The notes under the pieces: model-generated
Seen by the model: only the letters and a program-made list of their open reading frames with translations
What the model was told of the DNA's origin: nothing
Databases searched by the model: none
Source of the DNA: Streptomyces sp. NRRL F-2664
Lineage (GTDB): Bacteria > Actinomycetota > Actinomycetes > Streptomycetales > Streptomycetaceae
DNA: 64,000 bases
Direction: 5' to 3'
NCBI RefSeq assembly: GCF_000719345.1
Contig: NZ_JOFX01000007.1
Span: forward strand, 1-64,000
Program-made: the position numbers and the translations under genes
In this document: positions 26,329 through 35,122 of the stretch, one piece after another
Layout of the letters: every line of letters starts with the position of its first letter
How positions within the stretch are numbered: the stretch's first letter is position 1

Positions 26329-28137
26329 GTGTCGCACGACGACGCATCCGGCGACGACGCCTACGACTACGACGTCATCGTCATCGGATCGGGCTTCGGA
26401 GGGTCCGTCTCCGCCCTGCGCCTGACCGAGAAGGGCTACCGGGTCGGCGTTCTGGAGGCAGGGCGCCGCTTCACCCGCGAGAGCCTGCCCAGGAACAGCT
26501 GGGACCTGCGCAACTACCTGTGGGCGCCGGCCCTCGGGCTGTACGGGATCCAGCGGATCCACCTGCTCGGCAACGTCATGGTGCTCGCGGGCGCCGGCGT
26601 CGGCGGGGGCTCGCTGAACTACGCCAACACCCTCTACGTGCCGCCGGACGCCTTCTTCCAGGACCGGCAGTGGGCGTCCATCACCGACTGGCGCGAGGAA
26701 CTCGCCCCGTACTACGACCAGGCCAAGCGCATGCTCGGCGTCCGCCTGAACCCCACCATGACGCCGTCCGACGTCCACCTGAAGGCGGCCGCCGAGAGGA
26801 TGGGCGTGGCAGACACCTTCCACATGGCGCCCGTCGGCGTGTTCTTCGGCGACGGCGAGGACGCCGCAGGGGCGTCCAGGGCCCGGCCCGGCGAGGAGGC
26901 CGCCGACCCGTACTTCGGCGGGGCCGGCCCCGCCCGCAGGGCCTGCACCGAGTGCGGCGAGTGCATGACCGGCTGCCGGCACGACGCGAAGAACACCCTG
27001 AACGAGAACTACCTGCACCTCGCCGAGCGGGCCGGCGCCGTCATCCACCCCATGACGACCGTCACCGCCCTGTCCGAGCACCCCGACGGCGGCCACCGCG
27101 TCCGCACCGTGCCCACCGACGGCCGCCGCCGCGGGAAGGCGAAGGTGCTGCGCTGCCGGTACGTGGTCGTCGCGGCGGGCACGTACGGAACGCAGACCCT
27201 GCTGCACGCCATGAAGGACCGCGGCGAACTGCCGCGCCTGTCGCAGCGGCTCGGGGAACTGACACGGACCAACTCCGAGGGACTGGTCGGCGCGCAGACC
27301 GACGACCGCCGCTACCGCCGGCGCCACGGCGAGGACCGCCGGGCCGACTTCACCCGCGGCGTGGCGATCACCTCCTCCGTGCACCCCAACGCCGACACCC
27401 ACATCGAGCCCGTCCGCTACGGCAAAGGCTCCAACGCCATGGGGTTCCTGACCGTCCTCCAGGTGCCCCACAGCGCCCACCGGGTCCGCGCCTGGCTCGC
27501 CAGGACGGCGCGGCACCCGGTGCAGCTGGCCCGGTCCCTGTCGAACCGCCGCTGGTCGGAGCGGACCATCATCGGCCTGGTCATGCAGTCCGTGGACAAC
27601 TCGCTGACCACGTACCTCAAGCCGGGCGGCATCGGCAAGGGCCTGCTCACCGCCCGCCAGGGGCACGGCGCCCCCAACCCGGTGCAGATCGCGGAGGCCA
27701 CGCAGGCCGCCACCCTGCTGGCCGAGGAGATCAACGGTTTCGCGGGCAGCAACATCGGCGAGCTGATGGGGACCCCGCTGACGGCGCACTTCCTCGGCGG
27801 CTGCCCCATCGGGGCGTCGGCACACGAGGGCGTGGTGGACCCGTACCACCGGCTCTACGGCCACCCGGGCATCTCGGTGGTGGACGGCGCGGCGGTCTCC
27901 GCGAACCTGGGGGTCAACCCGTCGCTGACGATCACGGCGCAGGCGGAGCGGGCGATGGCGTACTGGCCGAACAAGGGCGAGCCGGACCCGCGGCCCGCAC
28001 AGGGAGCGGCCTACACCCGCCTGGAGGCGGTGGAGCCGGTCCGGCCCGCCGTCCCCGAGGACGCCTTCGGCGCGCTGCGGCTGCCGTTCCTGGCGGTCCC
28101 CGCCATTCCCCCACGGGATCCGGAACCGGCCGGATGA
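26329..28137 (+). CDS. GMC oxidoreductase, cholesterol-oxidase-like (ChoD family)
   Basis: This 602-residue FAD enzyme has the dinucleotide motif VIVIGSGFGGSVSALRL at residues 12-28 and the C-terminal GMC signature HFLGGCPIGAS ... VVDGAAVSANLGVNPSLTIT. It carries a cysteine-rich loop ACTECGECMTGCRHDAK near residue 205, as in ChoD-like proteins but not in secreted cholesterol oxidases; the four cysteines could bind metal or an iron-sulfur cluster. There is no signal peptide. GTG 26329 follows GAGGAGGT only 10 nt after the aldehyde dehydrogenase stop, so they are co-translated. In M. tuberculosis choD lies next to guaB3, a distant echo of this neighbourhood. The substrate is unknown. Confidence 0.88.
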   Translation: MSHDDASGDDAYDYDVIVIGSGFGGSVSALRLTEKGYRVGVLEAGRRFTRESLPRNSWDLRNYLWAPALGLYGIQRIHLLGNVMVLAGAGVGGGSLNYANTLYVPPDAFFQDRQWASITDWREELAPYYDQAKRMLGVRLNPTMTPSDVHLKAAAERMGVADTFHMAPVGVFFGDGEDAAGASRARPGEEAADPYFGGAGPARRACTECGECMTGCRHDAKNTLNENYLHLAERAGAVIHPMTTVTALSEHPDGGHRVRTVPTDGRRRGKAKVLRCRYVVVAAGTYGTQTLLHAMKDRGELPRLSQRLGELTRTNSEGLVGAQTDDRRYRRRHGEDRRADFTRGVAITSSVHPNADTHIEPVRYGKGSNAMGFLTVLQVPHSAHRVRAWLARTARHPVQLARSLSNRRWSERTIIGLVMQSVDNSLTTYLKPGGIGKGLLTARQGHGAPNPVQIAEATQAATLLAEEINGFAGSNIGELMGTPLTAHFLGGCPIGASAHEGVVDPYHRLYGHPGISVVDGAAVSANLGVNPSLTITAQAERAMAYWPNKGEPDPRPAQGAAYTRLEAVEPVRPAVPEDAFGALRLPFLAVPAIPPRDPEPAG

Positions 28138-28144
28138 CGACGGC

Positions 28145-28177
28145 GGGTACCGCGCTCCCCCTCCGAGCGCGGTACCC
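28145..28177. terminator. Terminator after the GMC oxidoreductase gene
   Basis: A perfect 13-bp stem, GGGTACCGCGCTC (28145-28157) with GAGCGCGGTACCC (28165-28177), and a pyrimidine-rich 7-nt loop. It starts 7 bp after the stop codon. Confidence 0.85.
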
Positions 28178-28303
28178 ACCGCGGTACATACGTGACAGAT
28201 GTTCAGCCTCGATGGTTGTACCGGAATCCGCCGAGCCGGGCTGTGGTGTCGATCACATGGTGAACCGGGCAACTGCTCATCGCGTTCGGCCGTCAACGGC
28301 AGC

Positions 28304-29944
28304 ATGAGAAAGCGCATCTCCTTGCTGACTGCCTGTGGCGTCGCTGCCCTGGGGCTCGCCGCCGCTCCGGCACACGCCGCGGACCCCGTCCTCACCCTGA
28401 CCGGACCGGCCCAGGTCGGCCTGCGCCCGCACCCCGGGCAGAACGCCGGACCGCAGAAGACCTCGGTGCAGTTCCGGCTCGTCAACGACACCGGTTCCGC
28501 CTTCGAGCGCCAGAGCACCTTCACGATCGACCTGACCGGTCTCAAGGGCGTCGCCGACGTCGCGCTCGCGAAGCAGCAGGGCTCGGAGTGCACCCTCACC
28601 GCTGCGGCCGTCACCTGCAAGCGCCCCGCGCTGTGGAAGGGCGAGACCACCGTCGTGGACCTCGACCTCAGCGCTGCCGACGGCAGCGGGGCCGGCGCCG
28701 CCGCGGACCTCACCGTGACCGGCAGGGCCGACGGCGCCACCTTCAAGAGCGCCACCACCAAGGTCCGGGTCGGCGGCCCCGACCTCGTGCTGGAGCGGGC
28801 CGAGCTCACCGAGGAGCAGAAGCCGGGCGACAAGCAGCCGCTGTCGATCGTCTTCGCCAACGCGGGCACGGAGTCCGTCCACGGCGTCGTCCTGGAGATG
28901 CGCACCACGCACGGCATGAACCTCGTGGAGCAGTACGACAACTGCTCCTCCTCCGAGGACCCGGCGGAGGGCCGGCCCTGGAACACCGGCTGGAGCACGG
29001 TGCAGTGCCTGCTGGAGGGCGAGTACAAGGCGGGCAGCGTCTACGGGGTCGACGGCCCGCTCACCCTCAAGGCCGCCCCGCACGCCTTCGCCGAGGGCCT
29101 CACCTACGCCGTGTACGCCGCCGGCGACCGGCCCACCGCGGGCACGACGTCCAAGAAGCCGAGCGGCGGCAAGAAGCTGGCCGTGCGCGAGCGCGCCGCC
29201 AAGGCGTCCGCGCAGTCGACGGACCTCGACCCCTGGAACAACCTCCAGGAGTTCGACTTCAGGACGAAGAACAGCGCCGACCTCGTGGCCTGGCCCGTCG
29301 CCCTCACCGGCACGGCGGGCGAGACGGTGAAGGCCGACTTCGGCTTCCGCAACAACGGCCCCGCCTGGGTGGCGCACCTGCGCTCCGGTGAGAGCGTCGC
29401 CCGCACCGACATCGTCATCCCGGCCGGTACGAAGGCCACCAGGGTCCCGGCCGGCTGCCAGGGCGTCAACGCCGACGGCACCGCCCGCGAGCAGACGCTG
29501 GGCGCGCCGCGCTACCTCTGCTCCACCGGCCACGTCGTGGGGGAGCGGGAGAAGTTCAGCTACCCGTTCGAGCTGAAGATCGAGCAGGTCGTGGCCGACG
29601 CGGCGGGCTCCGTCTCGGTCGGCCGGTGGACGCCCGAGGGCACCAAGGGCCAGCCGTGGGACCCGAACCACGCCAACGACAAGGCGTCCGTGATGATCGG
29701 CGCGAAGACCGGCGGCGCCTCGCCGAGCCCGACCGCCACGGCCACCGCCTCGCCGTCCGCGACGGCGTCCGCCTCGGCGTCGGCCTCGGCCACGCCCACC
29801 GGCACCTCCGGCCCCGCGGCGAACGGCAACCTCGCGGCGACCGGCAGCTCCGCGGGAATGCTCGCGCTCGGCGGCGCGGTGCTCATGGCCGCGGGCGGCG
29901 GCCTCGTCCTGGCCTTCCGCCGCAGGACCGGCACGCACGCCTGA
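28304..29944 (+). CDS. Secreted cell-wall-anchored protein with LAATG sorting signal
   Basis: This is a 546-residue exported protein. A signal peptide occupies about residues 1-27 (MRKRISLLTACGVAALGLAA, cleavage after AHA). The body contains two or three beta-rich domains with paired cysteines, then a Ser/Thr/Ala/Pro stalk (about 460-505) typical of wall-spanning linkers. The C-terminus has LAATG, a hydrophobic helix (MLALGGAVLMAAGGGLVLAF) and RRRTGTHA. LAxTG is the motif cut by class E sortases, which are typical of Streptomyces. ATG 28304 begins the signal peptide directly; the Shine-Dalgarno match is weak. The ligand or function of the ectodomain is not evident. Confidence 0.87.
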   Translation: MRKRISLLTACGVAALGLAAAPAHAADPVLTLTGPAQVGLRPHPGQNAGPQKTSVQFRLVNDTGSAFERQSTFTIDLTGLKGVADVALAKQQGSECTLTAAAVTCKRPALWKGETTVVDLDLSAADGSGAGAAADLTVTGRADGATFKSATTKVRVGGPDLVLERAELTEEQKPGDKQPLSIVFANAGTESVHGVVLEMRTTHGMNLVEQYDNCSSSEDPAEGRPWNTGWSTVQCLLEGEYKAGSVYGVDGPLTLKAAPHAFAEGLTYAVYAAGDRPTAGTTSKKPSGGKKLAVRERAAKASAQSTDLDPWNNLQEFDFRTKNSADLVAWPVALTGTAGETVKADFGFRNNGPAWVAHLRSGESVARTDIVIPAGTKATRVPAGCQGVNADGTAREQTLGAPRYLCSTGHVVGEREKFSYPFELKIEQVVADAAGSVSVGRWTPEGTKGQPWDPNHANDKASVMIGAKTGGASPSPTATATASPSATASASASASATPTGTSGPAANGNLAATGSSAGMLALGGAVLMAAGGGLVLAFRRRTGTHA

Positions 29945-29960
29945 GGCGCACGGACGCGGA

Positions 29961-29994
29961 ACGGCCGGCCCGGGGCGTCCCCCGGGCCGGCCGT
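29961..29994. terminator. Bidirectional terminator between the LAATG protein and aroQ
   Basis: A perfect 15-bp stem joins 29961-29975 to 29980-29994 with a CGTC loop. It follows the plus-strand stop codon by 16 bp and can also end the minus-strand chorismate mutase transcript. The remaining 207 bp up to 30201 hold nothing I can identify. Confidence 0.85.
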
Positions 29995-30201
29995 CCTCAA
30001 CGGGGTGACCGGGCTGCTGTCCCCTGCCGTCCGGTCACGCGAAGGAGCGAGGTCCCACGACGCACGCACCACGAGGCGTACGTCTCATCGCTCCTGCGGA
30101 GCCACGCGTGGTGTTGCGGTCCCGCGGCTGGCTGTCGCGGCCATCCTCACCAACGAAGCGTTCCTGGGGCGGTCACGCTCCGGACGGGTGACGAACAGCC
30201 G

Positions 30202-30462
30202 TCACACCCGGCCCCGGCACAGCTCCAGCAGGGTCATCGCCAGGGCGGTGCCGGGCCGGCCGAGGGCATCGCTCCAATGGGACAGCACCTCCATCTCGCG
30301 CGACAGGTGCACCCGGCGGCCACCGGAGGCGATCCGGGCGTCCTGGACGACCGTGGAGACGGCCATCCGCTCCTGGATCAGCCCGATGATCCGGTCGTCG
30401 ATGGCGTCGATCCGGGTGCGGGACTCGGCGATCAGCTGCTCGGGGGTGGTGGTGACGCTCAT
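30202..30462 (-). CDS. aroQ: Chorismate mutase, AroQ class
   Basis: This 86-residue all-helical enzyme converts chorismate to prephenate, the branch point to phenylalanine and tyrosine. The sequence ESRTRIDAIDDRIIGLIQERMAVSTVVQDARI shows the AroQ helix 1 pattern with the Arg residues and Asp/Glu that hold the substrate; the C-terminal helix is LALAMTLLELCR. It has no regulatory domain and no signal peptide, so it is the short cytosolic form. ATG 30462 follows CAGGAGA. Expression is probably set by the leader peptide and attenuator just upstream, so it should rise when charged Phe or Tyr tRNA is short. Confidence 0.92.
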   Translation of the reverse strand: MSVTTTPEQLIAESRTRIDAIDDRIIGLIQERMAVSTVVQDARIASGGRRVHLSREMEVLSHWSDALGRPGTALAMTLLELCRGRV

Positions 30463-30501
30463 GGTGTTCTCCTGTGGGTCGTGCCGGCAGGAGCGGGAAC
30501 G

Positions 30502-30537
30502 CAGAGCGCCCCGGTCCTGTCGGACCGGGGCGCTCTG
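30502..30537 (-). terminator. Attenuator terminator in the aroQ leader
   Basis: A perfect 16-bp stem joins 30522-30537 to 30502-30517 around a 4-nt loop. It lies 24 nt after the stop codon of the leader peptide and 39 nt before the aroQ start, so it interrupts the transcript before the structural gene. No long T-tract follows, as is usual in Streptomyces. Confidence 0.82.
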
Positions 30538-30561
30538 GGAAGTCAGCGGCTCAAGCGAGCA

Positions 30562-30630
30562 TCACGATGACCCATGGCGACCGGACCGACCGGTGCCATA
30601 GGTAAAGAGGAAGCTCAGCTGCTCGCGCAT
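30562..30630 (-). CDS. aroQ leader peptide (Phe/Tyr-rich)
   Basis: This gene encodes 22 residues: [12 protein letters not shown] then [10 protein letters not shown]. Three aromatic codons (Phe, Phe, Tyr) fall within five positions, and the second Phe (TTT) and the Tyr (TAT) use codons that are rare in this genome. The ATG lies 8 nt after the -10 hexamer, so the mRNA should be leaderless and translation starts at its 5' end. Downstream within and after the peptide the RNA can form a hairpin (30573-30599) that overlaps the stalling region. Slow decoding of FLFTY would shift pairing so that the terminator at 30502 does not form. Confidence 0.78.
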   Translation of the reverse strand: MREQLSFLFTYGTGRSGRHGSS

Positions 30631-30638
30631 GGAAGGGA

Positions 30639-30667
30639 TTATTACCACCCGCCCTTCCGCACGCCAA
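30639..30667 (-). promoter_or_regulatory. Promoter of the aroQ leader
   Basis: On the minus strand TTGGCG (30662-30667) and TAATAA (30639-30644) are 17 bp apart. Transcription should begin about 7-8 nt after the -10, that is, at or next to the leader peptide ATG at 30630. Confidence 0.75.
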
Positions 30668-30754
30668 GCGCATTCGGATGGTGAGACGAAGGGGCCCCGG
30701 CGGCCCCCGTTAGAATCGACAGAACAGCCACCTCTTCCGCCGGAAGGCCGCCCC

Positions 30755-32341
30755 GTGCCAGAAGCACCCTCCGCCGCCCACGACAGCGCCCCGGACACGG
30801 TTCTCGTCGTCGACTTCGGCGCCCAGTACGCCCAGCTCATCGCCCGCCGCGTCCGCGAGGCACGGGTCTACAGCGAGATCGTGCCGAGCTCGATGCCCGT
30901 CGACGAGATGCTGGCCAAGAACCCCAAGGCGATCATCCTCTCCGGCGGTCCGTCCTCCGTCTACGAGGAGGGCGCCCCGCAGCTCGACCGCGCGATCTTC
31001 GAGGCCGGGGTCCCCGTCTTCGGCATGTGCTACGGCTTCCAGCTGATGGCGACCACCCTCGGCGGCACGGTCGACAACACCGGCGCCCGCGAGTACGGCC
31101 GCACCCCGCTGGCCGTCTCCAAGGCCGGCTCCACCCTCTTCGAGGGCACCCCCGCGAACCAGTCGGTGTGGATGTCGCACGGTGACGCCTGCTCCGCGGC
31201 CCCCGAGGGCTTCACCGTCACCGCGTCGACGGACGTCGTCCCCGTGGCGGCCTTCGAGAACGACCAGAAGAAGCTGTACGGCGTGCAGTACCACCCCGAG
31301 GTGATGCACTCCACGCACGGCCAGCAGATCCTGGAGCACTTCCTCTACCGCGGCGCCGGCCTGGCCCCCACCTGGACCACGGGCAACATCGTCGAGGAGC
31401 AGGTCGCGGCCATCAAGGCGCAGGTCGGCGACAAGCGCGCCATCTGCGGCCTGTCCGGCGGCGTGGACTCCGCGGTCGCCGCGGCCCTGGTGCAGAAGGC
31501 CATCGGCTCCCAGCTCACCTGCGTCTACGTCGACCACGGCCTGATGCGCAAGGGCGAGACCGAGCAGGTGGAGAAGGACTTCGTCGCCGCGACCGGCGTC
31601 CAGCTGAAGGTCGTCGACGCGCAGGAGCGCTTCCTCGCCGCCCTCGCCGGCGTCTCCGACCCGGAGACCAAGCGGAAGATCATCGGGCGCGAGTTCATCC
31701 GCGTCTTCGAGCAGGCCCAGCTGGAGATCCTCCAGGAGGAGGGTCCGGCGGTCGCCTTCCTCGTGCAGGGCACCCTGTACCCGGACGTCGTCGAGTCCGG
31801 CGGCGGCACCGGCACCGCGAACATCAAGTCGCACCACAACGTGGGCGGCCTCCCCGACGACATCGAGTTCGAGCTCGTCGAGCCGCTGCGCCAGCTGTTC
31901 AAGGACGAGGTCCGCATGGTCGGACAGGAGCTCGGCCTGCCCGAGGAGATCGTCCAGCGCCAGCCCTTCCCCGGCCCCGGCCTCGGCATCCGCATCGTCG
32001 GCGAGGTCACCAAGGAGCGCCTGGACCTGCTGCGCGAGGCCGACGCGATCGCCCGCCACGAGCTCACCGCGGCCGGCCTGGACAGCGAGATCTGGCAGTG
32101 CCCGGTCGTCCTGCTCGCGGACGTCCGCAGCGTCGGCGTCCAGGGCGACGGCCGCACCTACGGGCACCCGATCGTGCTGCGCCCCGTCTCCTCCGAGGAC
32201 GCGATGACCGCGGACTGGACGCGCATGCCGTACGAGGTGCTCGCCCGGATCTCCACCCGCATCACCAACGAGGTGCCCGAGGTGAACCGTGTGGTCCTGG
32301 ACTGCACGAGCAAGCCGCCGGGCACCATCGAGTGGGAGTAG
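30755..32341 (+). CDS. guaA: GMP synthase (glutamine-hydrolysing)
   Basis: This 528-residue enzyme amidates XMP to GMP using ATP and glutamine. The class I amidotransferase domain (about 15-210) has the nucleophile in [12 protein letters not shown] and the His/Glu pair in [11 protein letters not shown]. The ATP pyrophosphatase domain has the P-loop [12 protein letters not shown]; the dimerisation domain ends with [12 protein letters not shown] 30755 follows GGAAGG; the longer reading from 30629 crosses the promoter. TAGAAT (30711-30716) is a likely -10, giving a leader of about 33 nt. It is divergent from aroQ, and its product completes the pathway begun by guaB at 10883. Confidence 0.97.
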   Translation: MPEAPSAAHDSAPDTVLVVDFGAQYAQLIARRVREARVYSEIVPSSMPVDEMLAKNPKAIILSGGPSSVYEEGAPQLDRAIFEAGVPVFGMCYGFQLMATTLGGTVDNTGAREYGRTPLAVSKAGSTLFEGTPANQSVWMSHGDACSAAPEGFTVTASTDVVPVAAFENDQKKLYGVQYHPEVMHSTHGQQILEHFLYRGAGLAPTWTTGNIVEEQVAAIKAQVGDKRAICGLSGGVDSAVAAALVQKAIGSQLTCVYVDHGLMRKGETEQVEKDFVAATGVQLKVVDAQERFLAALAGVSDPETKRKIIGREFIRVFEQAQLEILQEEGPAVAFLVQGTLYPDVVESGGGTGTANIKSHHNVGGLPDDIEFELVEPLRQLFKDEVRMVGQELGLPEEIVQRQPFPGPGLGIRIVGEVTKERLDLLREADAIARHELTAAGLDSEIWQCPVVLLADVRSVGVQGDGRTYGHPIVLRPVSSEDAMTADWTRMPYEVLARISTRITNEVPEVNRVVLDCTSKPPGTIEWE

Positions 32342-32362
32342 TCCCCGCCCGGCACGCGTGAA

Positions 32363-32392
32363 GAGCCGCCGCTCCCTGTGGAGCGGCGGCTC
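32363..32392 (+). terminator. Terminator after guaA
   Basis: A perfect 13-bp stem, GAGCCGCCGCTCC (32363-32375) with GGAGCGGCGGCTC (32380-32392), and a CTGT loop, 21 bp after the stop codon. Confidence 0.88.
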
Positions 32393-32464
32393 CGCCGTTT
32401 CTCTGGCCACTTCGCAGGGGCGCGGGTACCTTGCGCCGCGACCCGAGCCCTCGAAGGAGCGCCC

Positions 32465-33235
32465 ATGCCGGACCAGCCCGCACCCGTGCCCGTGGACCGG
32501 CTCCGCTTCGAGATGCCGCCCGCGCACACGGACCCGGCCGAGGAGCGCGCGTACCGCAAGGAGCGGCTCGCGGGCACGCTGCGGCTGTTCGCTCGCCTCG
32601 GGTACGAGGACGGCGTCGCCGGGCACGTCAGCGCCCGCGACCCGGAGTTCGACGACTGCTACTGGGTGAACCCGTTCGGTCGCGCCTTCGCCTTGCTCGG
32701 CCCCGAGGACCTGCTGCTCGTCGACGGGGACGGGCGGGTGCTGCAGGGCGGGCGACGGGTCAACGAGCTGGCCTTCGCCGTGCACGCTGCCGTGCACCGG
32801 GCCCGCCCCGACGCGGTCGCCGTCGTCCGCGCGCCCGCCCCGTACGGGCGGGCCCTCGCCGCCCTCGGCGAGCTGCTCGCCCCCCTCACCCACGAGGCCT
32901 GCGCCTTCTACGAGGACCACGCGCTCCTCGACGAGTACGCCGGGGCGCACGACGCCGAGCGCATCGGCCGCGCGATCGGCCCGTACAAGGCGCTCGTCCT
33001 GCGCCACCACGGGCTGCTGACGGTCGGCGGCTCGGTGGACGCGGCAGCCTGGTGGTTCGTCGCCGCCGAGCGGGCGGCCCAGGTCCAGCTGATCGCGCGG
33101 GCCGCCGGGAAACCGGTGCTCATCGACCACCACAAGGCCGTCGCCACCCGCGAGCGGTTCGGCGGGGACCTGGCCGCCTGGGTGAGCTACCAGCCGCTCT
33201 GGCAGAGCGTCGCGGACCTGCCGTCAACATCATGA
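32465..33235 (+). CDS. Class II aldolase/adducin-like protein with altered metal site
   Basis: This 256-residue protein has the class II aldolase/adducin fold: LRLFARLGYEDGVAGHVSARDP, NPFGRAFALLGPEDLLLVD, NELAFAVHAAVHRARPDAVAVV and LRHHGLLTVGGSV. In metal-dependent members a His-x-His pair follows the ARPD strand; here that site reads VRAPAPYG, with Arg122 and Pro124 replacing the two histidines, while the later HH of the third ligand is kept. Zinc-dependent aldol cleavage is therefore doubtful. ATG 32465 follows GAAGGAG. It is alone on its strand after the guaA terminator. Confidence 0.82.
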   Translation: MPDQPAPVPVDRLRFEMPPAHTDPAEERAYRKERLAGTLRLFARLGYEDGVAGHVSARDPEFDDCYWVNPFGRAFALLGPEDLLLVDGDGRVLQGGRRVNELAFAVHAAVHRARPDAVAVVRAPAPYGRALAALGELLAPLTHEACAFYEDHALLDEYAGAHDAERIGRAIGPYKALVLRHHGLLTVGGSVDAAAWWFVAAERAAQVQLIARAAGKPVLIDHHKAVATRERFGGDLAAWVSYQPLWQSVADLPSTS

Positions 33236-33337
33236 ACCGTTAATCACCTGCTCTGACATCGTGCGCAATCCGGAGCACTGCCCCAGTGGTGCACAATTCG
33301 CTGGCATCGCACCGTAGTTCAGAGAGGCGGCACGTAC

Positions 33338-34594
33338 GTGGCTGTCCAAGAGATGTCCCGCGGCACCCATACCACTGCCTGCGCCTGCGAGGAGTGCGCC
33401 CGGGAAGGGCACCGCCGTGCGGTCGCCGCGTTCCTGGAGAAGCGCGACGAGTTCGCCGCCGGGCAGGGCGTGCCGGCCGCCGTCGCCCACTCCCTCGGCG
33501 CCTCCCGGCAGTGGGTCTCCGACGAACTGACCCTGTCGGCCCGCACCGTCGCCGACCGGGGCCGGGAGGCCGGGACCTCCTGGCTGCACGTGTTCTCACG
33601 GCGGGCCGTCCTCGCCGTGTGGATCGCCGCGGGCGTCCTGCTGCTGGTGCAGGTCGCCGCCGCGCTCGGCACCGGCTGGACCACGGCACGGACCGCCGGA
33701 CTGCTCGCCGCCCTGCTGCTGGCCGGGCTGCTGACCCTCGCCGCTCGCGCCCAGTCGGTCCGCGGCGGCCTGCTCGCCCCGCTGGTCGGCGAGGACAACC
33801 GGCTGTCCACCTCGAAGGCGGTGCCCACCGCCTGGGTGGTGCTCACGGCGTTCGCCACGCTCCTGCTCGCGCTGCGGCTGGCCGCCTCCGCCCCGGGTCC
33901 GCAACGGCAGGCGCTGTACGCGGGCCTCGCCCTGGACCGGGCGCTGCCGCTGCTGTCGGTGGTCGTGCTGACCTCCGGGGTGGCGGTGCTGGTGCGCCGG
34001 GTGGTCTCCGTACGGATCATGGGGCAGCGGCTGCAGAAGCTGCCGGCCGACCGGCCGCGCGGAGCGGACCTGCTCACGGACGACGCCGGCCGCGGGAGCT
34101 TCCCGGACGCGCAGTACGTGCTCGTCTCGACCGTCGTCCTGGCCTACGCGGCGGCTTCGCTCGCCCGCTTCCCGGACCGGCTGCCGCAGCTGCCGTGGGC
34201 CATGGCCCTGCTGGTGGCGCTGTCGGCCGCGGTGTACCTGGCCGCCAAGTACGCCGAGGGCAGCCGCCCCCTGGTGCTGTCGGTGGTGCGCAGACGGGAG
34301 CCCGGGGACCTGGACGCCGCAGTCCGGCCCGGGGACGACATCGAGATCCGCGGGGTGGGCTTCGTGCCGCCCGGGGCGCAGACCCCGGAGATGCTCGCCC
34401 GGCTGGTGGTGCGGATCGGGGCGGTGCACGTGCACGTGCCGCTGGTCCCGGTGCCGGGCGGGTTCACCAACCCGTCCGACGCGGTGCTGACCGTGCCCCT
34501 ACCGGCGGAAGTGGAACCGGGGCGCACCGAGATCCAGGTCGTCACGGCCGCCGGAGTGGAATCCAACCGCTGCACCATCGACGTGGCCGAGTGA
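33338..34594 (+). CDS. Polytopic membrane protein with CxC-x2-C motif and C-terminal beta domain
   Basis: This gene encodes 418 residues. The N-terminus carries TTACACEECAREG, a cysteine cluster (C-x-C-x2-C) that may bind metal. Residues about 30-75 look like a helical DNA-binding-like or coiled segment (GVPAAVAHSLGASRQWVSDEL). About six transmembrane helices follow (90-310). The C-terminal 100 residues form a beta-rich domain like an IPT/TIG fold (GDDIEIRGVGFVPPGAQTPEMLA ... VEPGRTEIQVVTAAGVESN). No family was recognised. GTG 33338 follows GAGAGG. It is 18 nt upstream of the DoxX gene and probably co-transcribed with it. Confidence 0.75.
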   Translation: MAVQEMSRGTHTTACACEECAREGHRRAVAAFLEKRDEFAAGQGVPAAVAHSLGASRQWVSDELTLSARTVADRGREAGTSWLHVFSRRAVLAVWIAAGVLLLVQVAAALGTGWTTARTAGLLAALLLAGLLTLAARAQSVRGGLLAPLVGEDNRLSTSKAVPTAWVVLTAFATLLLALRLAASAPGPQRQALYAGLALDRALPLLSVVVLTSGVAVLVRRVVSVRIMGQRLQKLPADRPRGADLLTDDAGRGSFPDAQYVLVSTVVLAYAAASLARFPDRLPQLPWAMALLVALSAAVYLAAKYAEGSRPLVLSVVRRREPGDLDAAVRPGDDIEIRGVGFVPPGAQTPEMLARLVVRIGAVHVHVPLVPVPGGFTNPSDAVLTVPLPAEVEPGRTEIQVVTAAGVESNRCTIDVAE

Positions 34595-34612
34595 TCGGGG
34601 TAGACATGACGC

Positions 34613-35122
34613 GTGACCAGAACCGAAGCACCTCCCCGGACCGACGTACCGCGCGGCCTGCGTGAACAGGCTGCCCGGTACCACCTGCTGCCCCTGCGCC
34701 TCTTCCTCGGCGTCACCTTCGTCTACGCCGGCCTGGACAAGCTCTTCGACCCCGCGTTCCTCTCCGCCTCCGGCGAAGGCTCCATCGGCGAGCTGATGCG
34801 CGGGGTGCGCGACACCTCCGCCGCCCCCGCCCTCGTCGACCTGGCCCTGCAGTCCCCTGTCGGCTTCGCCGTGTTCCTCGCCGTCGCGGAGATCCTCGTG
34901 GGCCTGGGCACCCTGGTGGGCCTGCTGTCGCGGGCCGCCGCCCTCGGCGGTGCGCTGATCTCGCTCAGCCTGTGGCTCACGGTGTCGTGGGCGGTGTCCC
35001 CGTACTACTACGGCAACGACCTGATCTACCTGATGGCGTGGACCCCGCTGATCCTCGCCGGCGCGCCCTACCTGTCGCTGGACTCGGAGATCCGGTCGCG
35101 CCGGTCCCGGCGCACGGCATAG
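34613..35122 (+). CDS. DoxX family membrane protein
   Basis: This 169-residue protein has four hydrophobic helices and the DoxX pattern LPLRLFLGVTFVYAGLDKLFDPAF near the start and a glycine-rich third helix (AEILVGLGTLVGLLSRAAALGGA). DoxX proteins are membrane components linked to quinol or thiosulfate oxidation and, in mycobacteria, to oxidative-stress defence; the role here is not known. The GTG start at 34613 lies 18 nt after the preceding stop. Its last 55 bp overlap the end of the convergent small membrane protein gene. Confidence 0.83.
   Translation: MTRTEAPPRTDVPRGLREQAARYHLLPLRLFLGVTFVYAGLDKLFDPAFLSASGEGSIGELMRGVRDTSAAPALVDLALQSPVGFAVFLAVAEILVGLGTLVGLLSRAAALGGALISLSLWLTVSWAVSPYYYGNDLIYLMAWTPLILAGAPYLSLDSEIRSRRSRRTA

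Noticed and set aside
30640..30755. Guanine or purine riboswitch upstream of guaA
   Set aside because: The leader is about 30 nt from the likely -10, too short, and lacks the conserved core.
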